DNA from: Casuarius casuarius
Lineage: Eukaryota > Chordata > Aves > Casuariiformes > Casuariidae
NCBI GenBank assembly: GCA_003342895.1
Contig: PTFA01000407.1
Span: 93,386-157,385 of the forward strand
Direction of reading: 5' to 3'
Length of the DNA stretch: 64,000 nt
The number at the start of each line of letters is the position of its first letter. Position 1 is the first letter of the stretch. The translations under genes were made by a program, and so were the position numbers. Shown here in pieces: positions 48,468 through 60,689 of this stretch. The notes beneath the pieces were generated by a model. The model saw only the letters and a program-made list of their open reading frames with translations. It was not told where the DNA came from and ran no database searches.

Positions 48468-49306
48468 TTAATTCAGGATCCTACCTGCCAGTGCAATACA
48501 TATTAATAGAATAAGCTGGAGAAAGGGAAGAGCAATAGCAAAAACCTTGCTTCCTTGGAAAAGCAATAGCAAATCCCCTGAGACTGATTTCCCACCAAAC
48601 AAAATGTGATGAAGTAAAGCAATTAAGGGTTGAGAAGCTGAACCTAATTTAAAGGGGGGTTGTAGGCGAGACAAGTTGGTTTCCAAAGAACTGATAATCA
48701 AAGCTGCTGAGTTCACTTCACACCCATGGATGAGGGTCCGAATTACAGTGCTCAGCACTTCACCAGACTGTGCCATTTGAACACGCACTGCCGAGAGGGG
48801 CTCTCCTGCCCCTGAAATACCAATAAAAGCTGTTTCTAACCTCCGGTCTCTGTTGGCCGGTAAAACCTGGACCTTTCCACAGAAGTGACTTCCACTCCAT
48901 ACTGATGAGCCACATTCAGTTGTTGCGCACCGCTGTCCATGTCCCATCTCACAGCCACCAGCTCCAGGACCACAAGCTGCATCTTACGTTGGCCCGAGAA
49001 GAAATACAACAGCCGTATGAGCCACGGGAAACTATCCCCCTTTCCCACTAGTTCCTCTGGCAGGATGGGTTCAATTTGGTTTCCTGTTCTATTGCCACTA
49101 CCAGCCCCAGTCTGTTCTGCTAAAAACCATATAGTGACAGGCTTGCTTGCCTGCAAACTTACTTTTTTCCCTACACAGCCTAGTTCTTTACACTGTCCTA
49201 GTTCAGGACGAGATCCTCCTTCTGAGTGTCTGGTATTAGGGCTTTTTATTCTGCTTGCTCTCAGCCCACCAGTACTTACGAATGTTCCTTCTTGGTCCAG
49301 ATACAA
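48468..49306 (-). other. Stop-poor minus-strand stretch, function unknown
   Basis: Two minus-strand frames are open here: one of 156 codons at 48836-49306 and one of 159 codons at 48468-48947, overlapping by about 110 bases in different frames. The second has an ATG in a favourable context (G at -3 and +4) and ends with a hydrophobic stretch of about 20 residues before the last few residues, like a membrane anchor. I recognise no family. It could be a decayed retroelement or chance; several frames this long are expected by chance in 64 kb. Confidence 0.2.
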
Positions 49307-49607
49307 CTACACGCACATACTCCCAAGAAATTAATTGCCCCCATTATATAAGCCTAAGGCCTGCAGTTCTTCCATTTTTGTCAGCTGTTTTTTGTCAAAT
49401 TCGTGCTAGGGGACAAAGCAGAATTTGGTCTGAAGGCAGGTGTTCAAACCGGCCTCAGATGCCCTTGTCAGAGAGCACTTGCAGCTCTATTAGCGGCAGG
49501 TTACATCTGGAGAAGAGCCATGCTGCTGGCGTCAGCGGGGGTCTTGCACATAAAAGAGCTTTTTTTGTCCCCAAAAGCCCATAATCAATAATAATAACAA
49601 CTTCATC

Positions 49608-49900
49608 ACTTCTTCTTCCTCTGCCTCTCTCTGCATGGTCCTCCAGCTCCCTGCTCTTTACAAATCCTTACTCCTTTCTCTTCCCCCTCCCCCTTTTCTG
49701 CCTCACCAGCTATGTTCTCTCCCTTTTCTGTGTTTTCCTTCCTCCATTCCTTCTCATTCTCAGTTACTCCATTCCCACCTCTCCTGTGCACAAACCATAT
49801 CCCAAAGGCATTCTCCATGCTCCTCTTCTCTCTTTCCCAGGTTTCTTCATCTCTAACAAACATCTCTCCTCTCTCCCCCAGGCTCTCGCTAACTCCCTCA
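49608..49900. repeat. Pyrimidine-rich tract
   Basis: The + strand is strongly C/T-rich for almost 300 bases (TTCTTCCTCTGCC, CCCCCTCCCCC, CTCTCCTCTCTCC). The minus strand is therefore purine-rich and shows a spurious K/E/R/G-rich open frame of 147 codons. Such asymmetric tracts can form triplex DNA. Confidence 0.7.
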
Positions 49901-50400
49901 TCACCGCTTCCTCCAATCCGTCGGTCTGTTTTGCTCAGGAAGAAAAGCTCGCTGTTGCCCATGAAAATCTGCCCGTGCTGATTGCAAAGGAGCCTCTGTG
50001 AGCGGTGAAGCTGGAAGATTTCTGCTTGTTCTGAGGGTTGGCGGTGCATCCGACGCAGGACTCCCTATTACTCCCCCTGGCATCAGTAAAGTTGTAAGTA
50101 ATAAGTTCAGTGCGATGCTTCAGGCCAACTTTTTATTCCAAGAGAAAGCAGCTATTGCTTGTCACCTTCAGATTCCCAAGCGTTGGTAGATCACCAGTGA
50201 ACAAATTTCTGTGGGGTCTTCCATCGCCAGGATGGAAACCCTTCTCTCCGTATCTTTGGTGCTTCTGCAGCGAGCCAGAAAACGGAGCCACGTTGTCACT
50301 TCACCGACCGCCCCATCCATCCGCTGCATCATCAGAGGAAAGCTGAGGAGGCTCCGCTGTGCCACGCACTGGAAAAAGAGCTAATCAAAGCAGCTTTTTA
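49901..50400. other. Intergenic DNA, no gene seen
   Basis: Mixed composition, low CpG. Nothing recognisable. Confidence 0.5.
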
Positions 50401-51420
50401 ATTGCTGGAGTAACGATTTAGATGTACAAAAATTCAGGCTAAACTTGCATGACTAATTAAATAATTAAACACAGCTTGACAACTAAGGAACACAATCGCA
50501 CATCCAAAAATCAAAAACACCTCCTGCACCTTGCCAGCAACAAATAGGAAGAGATTCGCCACCCTGGGCACCCTGTCAGCGAGAGCTGTTGATGATTTGT
50601 GTCTTTTTGATTAGAGACCAAGTGTAAGTAACAGCACCGCAGCTCTTTCGGGAAGCGTTTGAGCGCTGCCCGGGGAGTTGCTGGATTGGAGCTCCAGCGA
50701 GCAGCCGCGTCGGAAGGGCAGGACCGCGTCCGGCCTCTCAGGGTGCGCAGCCCCAGCCCAGCAGTGCGAGCGTGGCACAGGAAAGACCAGACTCGTGTCA
50801 CCTTTCTCACGTGCCTCTAAAATACGAGCTCAGTCCTCAGCGACGAGCCATTCCCACTCCCTCCATGCCCGTGCGCAGGGCCCAAAGGGTTAAACAGCAC
50901 TGTTAGCAGCAAGGAGAAGGCCATCTCTCCCCCCTCCTCCACCACGGCTTTTCAAGCGAGCTTATAAAATCCACTTAAAATATTAATACCGCGCTGGTCA
51001 GAACTGTACAGGCTAAAGGGCAATTTGAAAAGATTAATTCTCTCTTACAATGCGAGCCTTGATTTCATAACCTTAGAAAGCAGATTCCCTGAAACTCTCC
51101 CGGGCCGCGGCGCAGCACCTCGCCGGGAAGCCCGGTTTGACAACGCCCCGGCTTGACAGCAGCAGAATCTGACATAGTTCAATTTGCAAAAAAGAGCAGT
51201 GGTAACATGGGTTTGGGGACGGAGGGAAAGGAGACGGGAAATCCAGCCCTAACTGAAGGGGCTGGGAAGCTGCCAATATTTCACATTCCTTGTGACACAG
51301 TTTGCTACTGGCTCCATTGCCTGATGTGATTAGTCTGAGAGAAAATTGGCCAGTGCCTTCCCAGCCCACCGCTGACAAGGTGGCTCTTAATTTGAACTGC
51401 ATACAGCCAGCATCCTTGCA
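50401..51420. other. AT-rich homeodomain cluster and small CpG patch
   Basis: TAATTAAATAATTAAA at 50454-50469 gives overlapping homeodomain cores, just left of a CpG-rich patch at 50640-50770. A second AT-rich patch at 50950-51070 (TTAAAATATTAATACC, AAGATTAATTC) is stop-dense. The arrangement resembles conserved regulatory DNA. Confidence 0.45.
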
Positions 51421-52290
51421 GCCATGAAGAGGGCTTGCAAGCTGCTGAATACCTACACTGGAAGAGGTATCAATTCATTATTTATTTCAGCTCCGTTCGA
51501 TGCTGGTACACTGTTCAGTCCTTTCCAGTCCTTGCACTGTGCCTGGCCCCTTCCTGCATGCCGGCGAGGCTTCAGTGCAGAGAGCTCCCTACGCTCAAGG
51601 GGAAGATGCTCCGGGCTCTAGAGGCACGTTATGCTGCTGCAAAGATGAATTTAAGCAAGCTGCTTTTTCGGCGGCATTATCTGGAGGAGCACCGAGGCAC
51701 ATTCAGTCCAGATCTTATCGATGCACACACACGCTGGGGAAAATTTTCTTCCCAGAGGAGGAGACAAGTTCTAACAGGCATATTTTTGTTCCAGAATAGA
51801 TCTGCCAAATTATTGCACCTTGCAGCATAGCTTCCTTCCCCACTAGAAGAGTGAAGTACTTCCTCCCCATCCCCATCTTCTCATAGATCCTGCACTGGGT
51901 TAATAGAAACTTATTTCTGAGTCAACATGGTTAAACGAGTGCAAAACCTCTATATGCACAACCTTGCATACGCTTCCATCATGCTTATATAAAGTGATTA
52001 GTGATAAACCGACAAAAATCTGGCATGTGGATGAAGCGAAATAGCTGGATGAGCCCATCGCAACAGCTCCACCACAGCAGCTCCCCACCACCAAAAGCCA
52101 AGGAACGGAGCAGGAGGAGGACACTGATTTCTCCCTGCCCCAGCGTCTGGAAACAAAACCTCTCTCCTGGGCTTGCTGCTGAACACCAGCTCCTGGGGCT
52201 GAGCGTGCCTAAGCCCACCAGGCTGCTCCAAAAGGGATGGAAAACTGCACGGCCTGTGTTATCCGTGGCCTGAACAGATCCCCAAGTGGC
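51421..52290. other. Intergenic DNA, no gene seen
   Basis: Mixed DNA. One + frame of 131 codons at 51435-51830 has no domain. No repeat or motif cluster is recognised. Confidence 0.5.
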
Positions 52291-52297
52291 GGCACGG

Positions 52298-52371
52298 CTA
52301 TAAATAGTGACGGTGCCATTAGGATGTTAATGGACACATACTTGACTCAGCCCTTGGCTATCTATGCAAAT
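52298..52371. promoter_or_regulatory. MEF2 / AP-1 / octamer site cluster
   Basis: Within 74 bases lie CTATAAATAG (52298-52307, exact MEF2 consensus), TGACTCA (52343-52349, exact AP-1) and ATGCAAAT (52364-52371, exact octamer, followed by AATTT). Three exact consensus sites this close are unlikely in random DNA, so an enhancer is plausible. Activity and conservation are untested. Confidence 0.5.
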
Positions 52372-52974
52372 AATTTTGGTGGAGTGGAAGTATAAGGATG
52401 TAGACAAGACACTGTATTCCTCTAATTTATCCAAGCAACTTAGAAGCATCTAAGCCATTTTTAAAAACTGCTTAAGCACTTGGGAGCTTAAATTCTGTTT
52501 TTCTCTAAAAAGTCTTATTTCTGGCTGTATTTACGAAGCCAGGTAAGAGGCTATCTAGAAAAACAGATCCATTTACGCTGCATACTGGAAGTGTGCTGGG
52601 GACCCAAAGCACTTGCTGGGCACGCGGAGCACACTGCAGTGCTGCATTCGGCATTTGTCAGAGCTTCCTGAGGTCACCGAGCCCAGATGTCCAAAACTGT
52701 GCACAAGCTCCCCAAATCAGGCCCAAAGAAGCTAATTTTCTACATCTGGACTGCACTGGCAGAACAAGAGCTCTTGTTTGCTGAACACTTGTGAAAAACC
52801 CTGCTCATTTTTTTATGTCTCTAAGCAAATTTATAAATCTAGGCCCAGAAGACCGCTCTGGAAAAACCGGGACCATTTGAACCAGGCAGTAATCTGCTCG
52901 CCGGTTCCCTGACCCACGCGCAAGGTAACACCCATCTGCCGGAGCCTGCTTTGGGGGCTGGCTCCTGGCTTTAT
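52372..52974. other. AT-leaning DNA, no gene seen
   Basis: AT-leaning DNA continuing from the site cluster, with TTTAAAAACTGCTTAAG near 52460. Nothing else is recognised. Confidence 0.5.
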
Positions 52975-53060
52975 TCCCTCCGCACCTCGGTTCGTTGATT
53001 TGTAAAGTCGGTAAATAAAGACCCACCTACAGACTTGCAGAGCTGCCGTGTAGCTTAACC
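52975..53060 (+). repeat. Ancient MIR-like repeat fragment
   Basis: CACCTCGGTT, then TTGTAAAGTCGGTAAATAAAG, then CCACCTACAGACTTGCAGAGC and TGTAGCTTAA follow the block order of the MIR-type core that in intact copies reads 'CCTCAGTTT..TCTGTAAAATGGGG..ACCTACCT..GTTGTGAGG'. The copy is highly diverged. Matching is from memory. Confidence 0.45.
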
Positions 53061-54959
53061 GTCGCTCAGGTCAGTGACGCTGGAGCCAGGATGGGCTAAG
53101 GGGGCAAGAGAGCTCTCTAGACGAGTTACAGCTGAAAAGGCGGTGACTGACGTGTCCATAATTAGCATCTGTTGCCTTCAGAGCCTCTAAGGCAGAGCCA
53201 AGGAGGGACGCGAATGCTCTGTGCGGAGCCAGCACCTCCAGGAGCTTTGTGGCTGGTCACCGAGGCTCCCCACAGCCACTTGGGGCAGTGAAAAGTGTGC
53301 GTTCAGAGTAGGGTGGATACCTCTGGCAACAGGAGCTGATCCTTGCCAAATGGGAGCCCAGAGACTTCACTCACACCTTTTGGACAAACCCATTTTGGAA
53401 AAGAGAGACGAAAACCACCCCACAGTGAAACCTCCTGATCCTCGCTGTCTCAGAAATCTCTGGCCTTGAAAGACGCAGCACCTGACCGAGCAACGGACTC
53501 GAGGATGCGTTTATGCTCCTGCCGCTTTGGGGATGGCAGGTCTGGGGTTTTCACCCGTGCTTTCAAAAGATCTGAATCCCCTTCTGCCCTCTACTATATA
53601 TTATCAAACTGGCTCCACTCTGACTTCAAAAAACCAAAGACTTCTCGTCCCTCGTCACCCAGAATCTACCCTGGAGGGATCAGGGAAGGGCAGGAAAAAT
53701 GCAGGGGTGACAACCTTCTGGGGGCTTTACTGCACTGAAAGACAGTGGGCCAAATTTCCCTGTTGCCTTCATAAAGTGAGGAGATGAATAGCAACATTCC
53801 TGTCTTGACCCTTTCGTATTTTAACCAGCACGTAACGTCCTAGTGAACCTTAGAAAACGTGCCGCGGAGTCAACTTCTCTAGCGAGAATTTTTTTCCACC
53901 CTTCATGTCCGTGGTTCCCTGACAACCAGGTCAGCATTTCAGATCCAGCTGTAAAGTCATATTTCCTCTGAAGCCAGCCCATTAGCCCCTGCTACCTCCC
54001 TTTTCCGTGCAGACGGCGCCGCGCACGAGGCAGGAGGTTTGCAGAGAAACCAGGAGTTCCACAGCGTAATCCCGAACAGATGGCAGCTCTAGCCGTGCTG
54101 CCTCAGAAGGGCACTTTTAAAAGTAAATAGCAACAAATGTTTTGGTGTGTAATGCGTTGAAATCTTGATCTCACACAGAGCTTATTTTCTTTTTCTTCTT
54201 CTTTTTTTTTTTTTCTCCCAGCAGTGGCAAATGGCTGAGGACAAGTGTTGCTGAAAAGAAAGAAGAAGAAAAAAATTGAATCAATTAAATGTTTTAGAAA
54301 CAATTGTGTTTCAAAATCAAGAAGAAGAATTCATGAAAATCAGTCCTAATTCAAGAGGGCTGTACTGATTTGTTCATCTTTCCCTTTCCCTGCCTAAGCA
54401 ACCAAAGCATAAAAATGATAGCTCCGTCTCAGGCAAGGAAGCAGCAACTGAAACTTCAAAAAACGCTCTACATCGGCTGATGAAGCTTGATGCAGTCTCC
54501 ATGGCCTGAAAGCTAAATATTCTGCAAGAGAAGCAGTGTACGAGGTGGCTGAGTGGGAGTTTCAGCTAGCTGCACCCCTTCGGGTTCCTCTCTCAGCAAA
54601 GCCGAGCAAACCCCCTGCCCCCGGGAAGAAGCAGAGCTGTTTGCATCGGCACAGGCGCTGCCCAGACGGGAGCTGCCTCCCTTGCTCTCTGCCTGTAGGA
54701 AACAGCAGCTCCCCTCTTACACGGTGCCTGCCCAGTGCCGTCACGACAGGCACCCCAGCGGGGCAATGTCCTGGCAAGGGAAGCTAGGGTTTGTAAAGCA
54801 AATCTTACTAAGCCTCCCTGAAATGTCACATCCACAAGAACATCATCTCCAGTGTGCCACAAAGTTCCTGATACCATCACACCAAGTTGTCCCAGAGGAC
54901 AGACTTCTCAGGAAAAGCAAGGTGCCGCTTCGAGTGACAGAGCGGATTCAATAAGCAGC
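53061..54959. other. Intergenic DNA, no gene seen
   Basis: Mixed DNA. A T/C-rich tract with a run of T lies at 54183-54217, mirrored by an A/G-rich tract at 54253-54275. No gene or repeat family is recognised. Confidence 0.5.
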
Positions 54960-55460
54960 ACCCGCCGCCCCGTGTGCCTAGTCCTGTCCCCAAGGAGAAG
55001 CGTCTCCCAGGAGCTGCCACTTTTCAGGACGTGACCCTGCCAGGGCGTGACGCTATTGCCCGGATAAATGACACTTGAAGGTTCCCTCTGGGATTTCCCA
55101 TTCGAACATGGGATGGGGCTGTGGCCCCCCGCCAGGATTTGCCACGCTTCAGGCTGCCCTGAAGTCAGGCGAACGCGATTCCCGCAGCACCGAGCCTTGT
55201 GCAAACAACCCGTGTCTCGCCCCGCTCGGGACTTCCCGGCAGCGCAGAAAGCGCGCACGAGAGCGGCACCAGCACCCGCGGGCTGCCGTCACCTTGCCTC
55301 GGCGTCACGGACAACGGGCGCTGCGTCTCACCTTGGAGCAGGCAAACTCGAGCTGAAGTGCAGGTTTAAAGGTGTCCGGAAGACAAAAGCTTGCTGGGTA
55401 GCGAGGACACGCTCCCGTAGCAGGGTTTCCGTCTGACAGGCGGCTGCAGCACCCTGCGTC
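54960..55460. promoter_or_regulatory. CpG-rich patch
   Basis: CpG density rises, notably at 55160-55330 (GCGCAGAAAGCGCGCACGAGAGCGG). It is the only clear CpG-rich patch between 47.4 and 63.5 kb. A promoter is possible; no donor or exon is clear. Confidence 0.5.
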
Positions 55461-55475
55461 GCTGCGTCACAGCAG

Positions 55476-55970
55476 ATGAAACAGCAACTCCCAGCAGAGA
55501 TTTTATCTGTGGGTCGCAGACTGTCTCAGCTTGGCCCAGAGAAGGGTACGACCAGCTGGGCAGATTTCACACTCAAGCCTGAGACTTTTGCCCTCCTGCT
55601 CGCTAAAGGGGAGCAGGAATTTGAACCTGGAAGCGGACCTGGAAATGGCAGTGTGGGGCGAAACGAGGAAGGAGAGTTAGGAGAGAGGAAACAACCGAAG
55701 AAAAAACATAGCGGGAGGAAAAGAGGAGCTGTGAAACATGATCTGGAGGAGGATTTAAGACATCTAAGATTTGCACAGGTTAAGATTGTCTTCAAATCAG
55801 TTTACTGCGGTCTCTATAAAGTAATGAATTTTGCTAGACTTCATTTGCCCAATACAATCACGGATGTTATTAGGAGACACTCCATCCTGCCTGCATATCT
55901 AATGGCACTAAAAGGATTTTTTGAGGGAGCCAATAGGGACCTACACGTCCTACATTTAAGAATTCAGTGA
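55476..55970 (+). other. Uncertain 164-codon ATG frame
   Basis: An ATG frame starts just right of a CpG-rich patch. Its predicted product is polar with a basic segment (KQPKKKHSGRKRG) and no domain that I recognise. The ATG context is weak (C at -3, A at +4). The 3' half is AT-rich and looks more like a conserved non-coding element than coding sequence. I lean towards chance. Confidence 0.15.
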
Positions 55971-57639
55971 CCTGCTCTGCTCTTTCATGTAATGCTCTTG
56001 TACTACTGCATCTTTAGCAAATTCTTCTAGGACCTGGCAGGTATTTCTCTGTAGCATTGAAAGAGAATTTCAGAAGTTTATTTCTAGGGAATGGAGCAGC
56101 CCCTTTCGAGGTGGCACCCAGGATTTGGGGTTCTTGTCACGACCCTCCTGGCAGTAACTTACAGAGTAAAGCCCTGGCCAGAGCTGTGCTCCCCGTTCCC
56201 TCTCCTCCCATGGAGAAGGGGCAGTGACGGCACCATCCCAGCGTGGGGACTCCCCCAGAAGCCAACACAACAAACAGAGGACAGAAAAGTCAGGAGCAGA
56301 AAGATGGCATTACTGAGAACCATTTCAAGCCAGGTTGGATAGACCTCCAAATGAATCCACAGCGGTGCTGTTTGCTAACTTAACCTTATACATGCTCTTT
56401 TAGGCTCTCTTTCTTGTCTTTTATTTCATAGGAAGGCACACTACAATTTCTCTGTGGCTCAGTAGATGCTGGGAGCCAAGAATAAGAGCTAAGACTGAAG
56501 TTCATACAAGGACGGAGAGAGCCTAGGCACAGACTATGCTCTGCGAGCCTCTCCCTGGACCAGCCCAGCTACACAAGCGTGTGTTTGTATCACTGTCGGT
56601 GCTGACGTCACCCAGCAACCAGCGAGGACGTTCATTCACCAAAGAAGGTGCAAGAAGGTGACCGATTGTCACAGGGCAGGTTTAATGGTGGAGTTAATGG
56701 GTGCATCTTCTCTCCTGTGAGCTGCAGGCACAGCCTAGCCATGGCGTACTGCAAACTAGTCACCAAAGCCAGCTGGCCCTCCTGAGCACACACGAATGGT
56801 CCTGCCTGCTGCACCGAGCCTGTCTCTGAAGTCAGAAGATGAGCAGAACAACCATTAGCAAGAAGAATAAATGGCTGCTAAGACCCTTAGTCCCTGCCCT
56901 GGAGAAAACATATTTTAATTTTCCCTTGGCATCAGCCTACTGAAGGCAGTGGACTTACATCCAGCCTGAGTCTTCTCTCAGTACTTTCATCTAGCAATTT
57001 CCAACTTTGTACACAAAGGTTAAATCCTACCACATTTATCTTCAATACAAAGAAACCTCTAATTGCCCTAACATGTACCTCATATCAAGCAAAGCAAAGG
57101 AGACAAAATAACGAAAACACAATTCTTGTGCATCTGCTGAGGGATCATCGACCTTTTTCCAAAGGCCATCCATTCAAAAATCAAGAAGCCATTAATACCT
57201 TACATTTATACAAACTATAAGACTATATGTCTCATGTCATCCACTGCTGAAAAACACAATAAAGCAGATGCTTAATAACTCAGTGTAGTTTTCCCCAGCA
57301 GTTTAGGAGATGAAGAAAAGAATATGAGATTCCAAGAAAATTTCAGGGAGTGAGAGAGAAAGGGGTGAACTACCCCTTGCAGGCTGCCAGAGATCCCACC
57401 TAGTCATCAAAAGATCCTGGACCCAGGACCTCTTTAAGGAGATCAGGAAATTCATGTAGTGCATTTGAAAGACTTCAGCCACAGAATAAGCTTTTTCAGC
57501 CAAACTTGGGATCTGCTGGTCCAGGCAGCAGTCAAATATATCTTGAATAAGCTGGACTGCTTCAGCAGCCTGTGGCCTTTGTGCTGTAATTATGCATTTT
57601 CCCACCTCTTAAGTCACTAATGCAGAACCCTCTTGAGCT
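55971..57639. other. Intergenic DNA with possible old repeat traces
   Basis: CpG-poor DNA. At 56938-56970, TGAAGGCAGTGGACTTACATCCAG resembles the 'TGAAGTCAATGGAGTTACACCAG' word common in sauropsid repeats. The minus frame at 57303-57605 (100 codons) has no recognised domain. 56990-57300 is AT-rich and stop-dense. Confidence 0.4.
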
Positions 57640-57654
57640 GGCCAGACACTAAGT

Positions 57655-57712
57655 ATCCGCCCCCACTGAAATCAAGGGGCGTTTCACTGCTGACTTTGGC
57701 AAAGAGGCTGCC
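57655..57712. repeat. Trace of old sauropsid repeat
   Basis: CCCACTGAAATCAAGGGGCG followed by TTTCACTGCTGACTTTGGCA resembles the paired 'CCACTGAAGTCAATGGGAG..GCCATTGACTTCAATGGG' word frequent in bird, crocodile and turtle DNA. It lies just left of a better-preserved repeat. Confidence 0.4.
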
Positions 57713-57786
57713 GACTGTACTCAGCCAGCGAAATGTACTCCTCTTGGTAGGTTTTACAGCTTTTCCTAGACATAGTCAAAGTTTGC

Positions 57787-58035
57787 ATGCAAGAATGGCT
57801 ATGCCAGGCCAGATCGATGGTCTGCCTAGCCTGGTCTCCTTGGACCTCATGGTGGCCCATGGAGGCTGCGGGCAGGAGCGTGTACGAGCAAGGCATGCGT
57901 ACAGCAACCCTCTCCCCTCGCACTCACAGCTCCTGACAGCCTGTGACCTGGGGACATCTTGAGCCAGAGGCAAGATCTTTGTGTATTTAATAACTCCTGA
58001 TGGATGGTTTTTCCATGAATTTTTCGAACTGCTTT
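57787..58035 (+). repeat. Ancient amniote interspersed repeat
   Basis: Blocks in order: AAGAATGGCTATGCCAGGCC, AGATCGATGGTCTGCCTAGCC, an intervening GTGGCCCATG and CTCTCCCCTCGCACTCACAGCTCCTGACAG, then ACTCCTGATGGATGGTTTTTCCATGAATTTTTCGAACTG. These follow, block by block, a family I remember as very common in turtle, crocodilian and bird DNA ('AAGAACGGCCATACTGGGTC..GGTCCATCTAGCCC..CTTCTGGCAG..TTGATGGACCTATCCTCCATGAA'). I do not assign its class (LINE tail or SINE). The divergence shows great age. Confidence 0.65.
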
Positions 58036-60649
58036 GTGAGCCTCGATCAATTTTATCATCCAGCCAATATTTTGATGTAAACTGTTTGCATTGATACTCC
58101 AAAACCAGTGCTTGCTTGCTTTTATTCTTGATTGAGATGGTTTCCCCCAATATGACTTTTTCAGAATAACACTGCCTGTTTGGCATGTGTATAATTTGTT
58201 CTCCATTGCCTTCCAGTCAAAGCAAGTCCTTGGTTTAGGGCATTGTGAGGGATGCTCGTGAACGCTAACTTTAGCCAAGGACAGGCAGTTTCTATAGGCT
58301 CTCTTCGCAATCAAAGGTGCGAGATGATTCCCATTATTCATCCTCTGCTGGAGGAGCACCTCTCTTTTTCCTCACTGATTATAGTCTTGGTCAGCTAAAG
58401 CTAGTCTTTGTGAATCACATCGGTACTTACAATCAGGAAGCATTGCACGACACTGACATACAACTTGGAAAAGCAGATGCTTATATATATTTCTAATAGA
58501 AGAACAATGTGATGATTCCACACAAAATACACAGAAAGGTTTTTGTCGGGAAAAATGGTAGGAATTGAATTTAACTGATGATATATTTGTACTTGGAGTG
58601 AGTTTCTGTGAGCTGTAAAGTAAGTATACATTCATATTTTTAGGGACTAAATTAGCATTCCTCAGTAAGATCACTCATCAGGACTACTTGTGTGAATGAG
58701 AGCTGCGAGGTTTCTGGATAGCATTTATATAAAAACAGGAATGTTCCTGAAGTGCTGTAAATGGAGCTGCTTAAATTGTATGCCCAGATCTTGCATCTGA
58801 TGACAGTAGCTGAATGAAATGACACGTCTGTGCAATCAGTTGCATGTTTGAGCTTGAATGTTTAATGCAGAATGTTAAAGTTGGTTTCATCAAACCCAAG
58901 CAAAGACTGATTTTTCTACACATAGGACTCATGACTATGGCTCTAACAGGCCTTCCTGTTCATGGATGGATCCTGGCCTTCCTGGATCATGGCAGATTTT
59001 TTTTTCCGTTCCTAATAAATCATCATCCTTGATATCAAGGAAATAGGAATGGTATAAGACCGATATGGCCCTTGTCCACCTTATGCTCCGAGCCAAGGCT
59101 AGCTACACTGTCTCATTCCCGGCACTCTCTCACCGTGGCCTTAAGAACCACGTTGTATAGCTTCAGCGTCACTGCTTTTCAAGATTACCAGTCCACTTGC
59201 TGAACCATTCGCGTTATTATACATTTGTTACTGCAGAAAGTCGATGGAAATAAGCTTCTTCCCACTTGTGGTTCTGTCCCATTTAGGTTCTCACATCACC
59301 ACCGCAGCATGAACGCTTTGGTCACAAAGGATGTTTAGTTCTTATCCTCTCCGCGGTACCATACAAGCAGGAACTGGATTGGATGAAGGAGCAGAAAATA
59401 GTGAGGCTTTATGTAAATCTGTCCCCAACAATGCAAATAACCCCGTGATCAGCAGTAAAACAGTCAACTATTCATTCAGCTTCGGATTTTTTTTAGGCCT
59501 CCAAGCTTTTCTCTTTATCTGCCATGTGTCCCTAAATTACTAGAAAAAGGAAAACATTGACTCAGAAAAGTTTTCTTGGGGTTGGGAGTTAACAGTCACT
59601 GCAGAAAAAGGAGAGAAGTTCACATCTCATTAAGGGTTACTGACAAGTTCTTTCTCACTTTGAGACTCTGTAACTGGAGACTCTCTGTAGACTTGGATAA
59701 CTCAGGCCACACCTAAGGTTTCTTTTCACAGCAACAAGTAGCAGAAACCTTGAATTTTATATGAAAAGCTTAATTCTGCAGAAACTGATTTCATTCCTTG
59801 GGAAATCAGTGGCGTGAGCCACAGCACCGAGCAATGGCTTCATTCTGCTGGACTCTCGAGGGCCTGGTGGACAGACCTTTCCTCTCCTCCAAGGGCCCCC
59901 CCAGCCCACACACATGCAACCCTCATCACCTTCCCCAACAGATCTTCTATCCAGCATTTGTTACTTTCCTCTGAACATATCCCGGTCGCTCTCTGCTCTC
60001 CTCCCTCAGCACGAAGACTCTGTGTATCAGCATTCCCAAAAGGAGGATGACTGGTGATAGCAACACCTACCCAGAGTTTCAAGGCGTTTCTTCCACTTCA
60101 ACTTCAGGGTGTTATAGGAAATGTGGACTAGGATTGATTTTTATTTTCTTGAGGCATGGGGTAGATGTAAAGGGAGATCAGTTATCATTGTCTCTTCTAA
60201 ACCTGATCAGGCTGTGGATGTGTGGATCTGTGGATCTCTCTACCTTCTTGACTCCAGCTATTTCACAGGTCATATTCTTATCCAAATGTCGTTTGTCTTT
60301 CTTGTATTAATATCTCTTTCTTTTTCTCAGTCTAACTTTCCGTATGTTACATCCATCTCATCCCCTCTCTTCCCTTAATATTGGTCTGTACTTTCTGTGT
60401 CACTAGCCACATCCTGGGTGCGTCTTCATTGAGTTTGCCTGAGTAGAAAATATTTGTGTAGTATGGAGTAAGAATGAAGTAAGGATATCTGCAATTTGAC
60501 CCAGTATCTGTGCATTTCATTAATCCTTCCTCCATCAACCACTTAACCTTTATGGGCGTTCTTACTGCCTCTCATTGTATTGATTTCAGTCCATTTCTCC
60601 AATTTAGTGAGATCATGCAGTATTTTAAACCTGTCTTCCACCGTATAAC
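58036..60649. other. AT-rich intergenic DNA, no gene seen
   Basis: AT-rich and stop-dense. Minus frames at 57847-58359 run into the old repeat and have no domain. A small AT-repeat word (TATATATAT) is at 58482-58490. No other repeat is recognised. Confidence 0.5.
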
Positions 60650-60689
60650 TAGGTTTAGCTGGGGAGTAATTGACATCAATTTAAAGATT

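Noticed and set aside
49606..50049. K/E/R-rich minus-strand frame
   Set aside because: Direct result of the pyrimidine-rich tract on the other strand.
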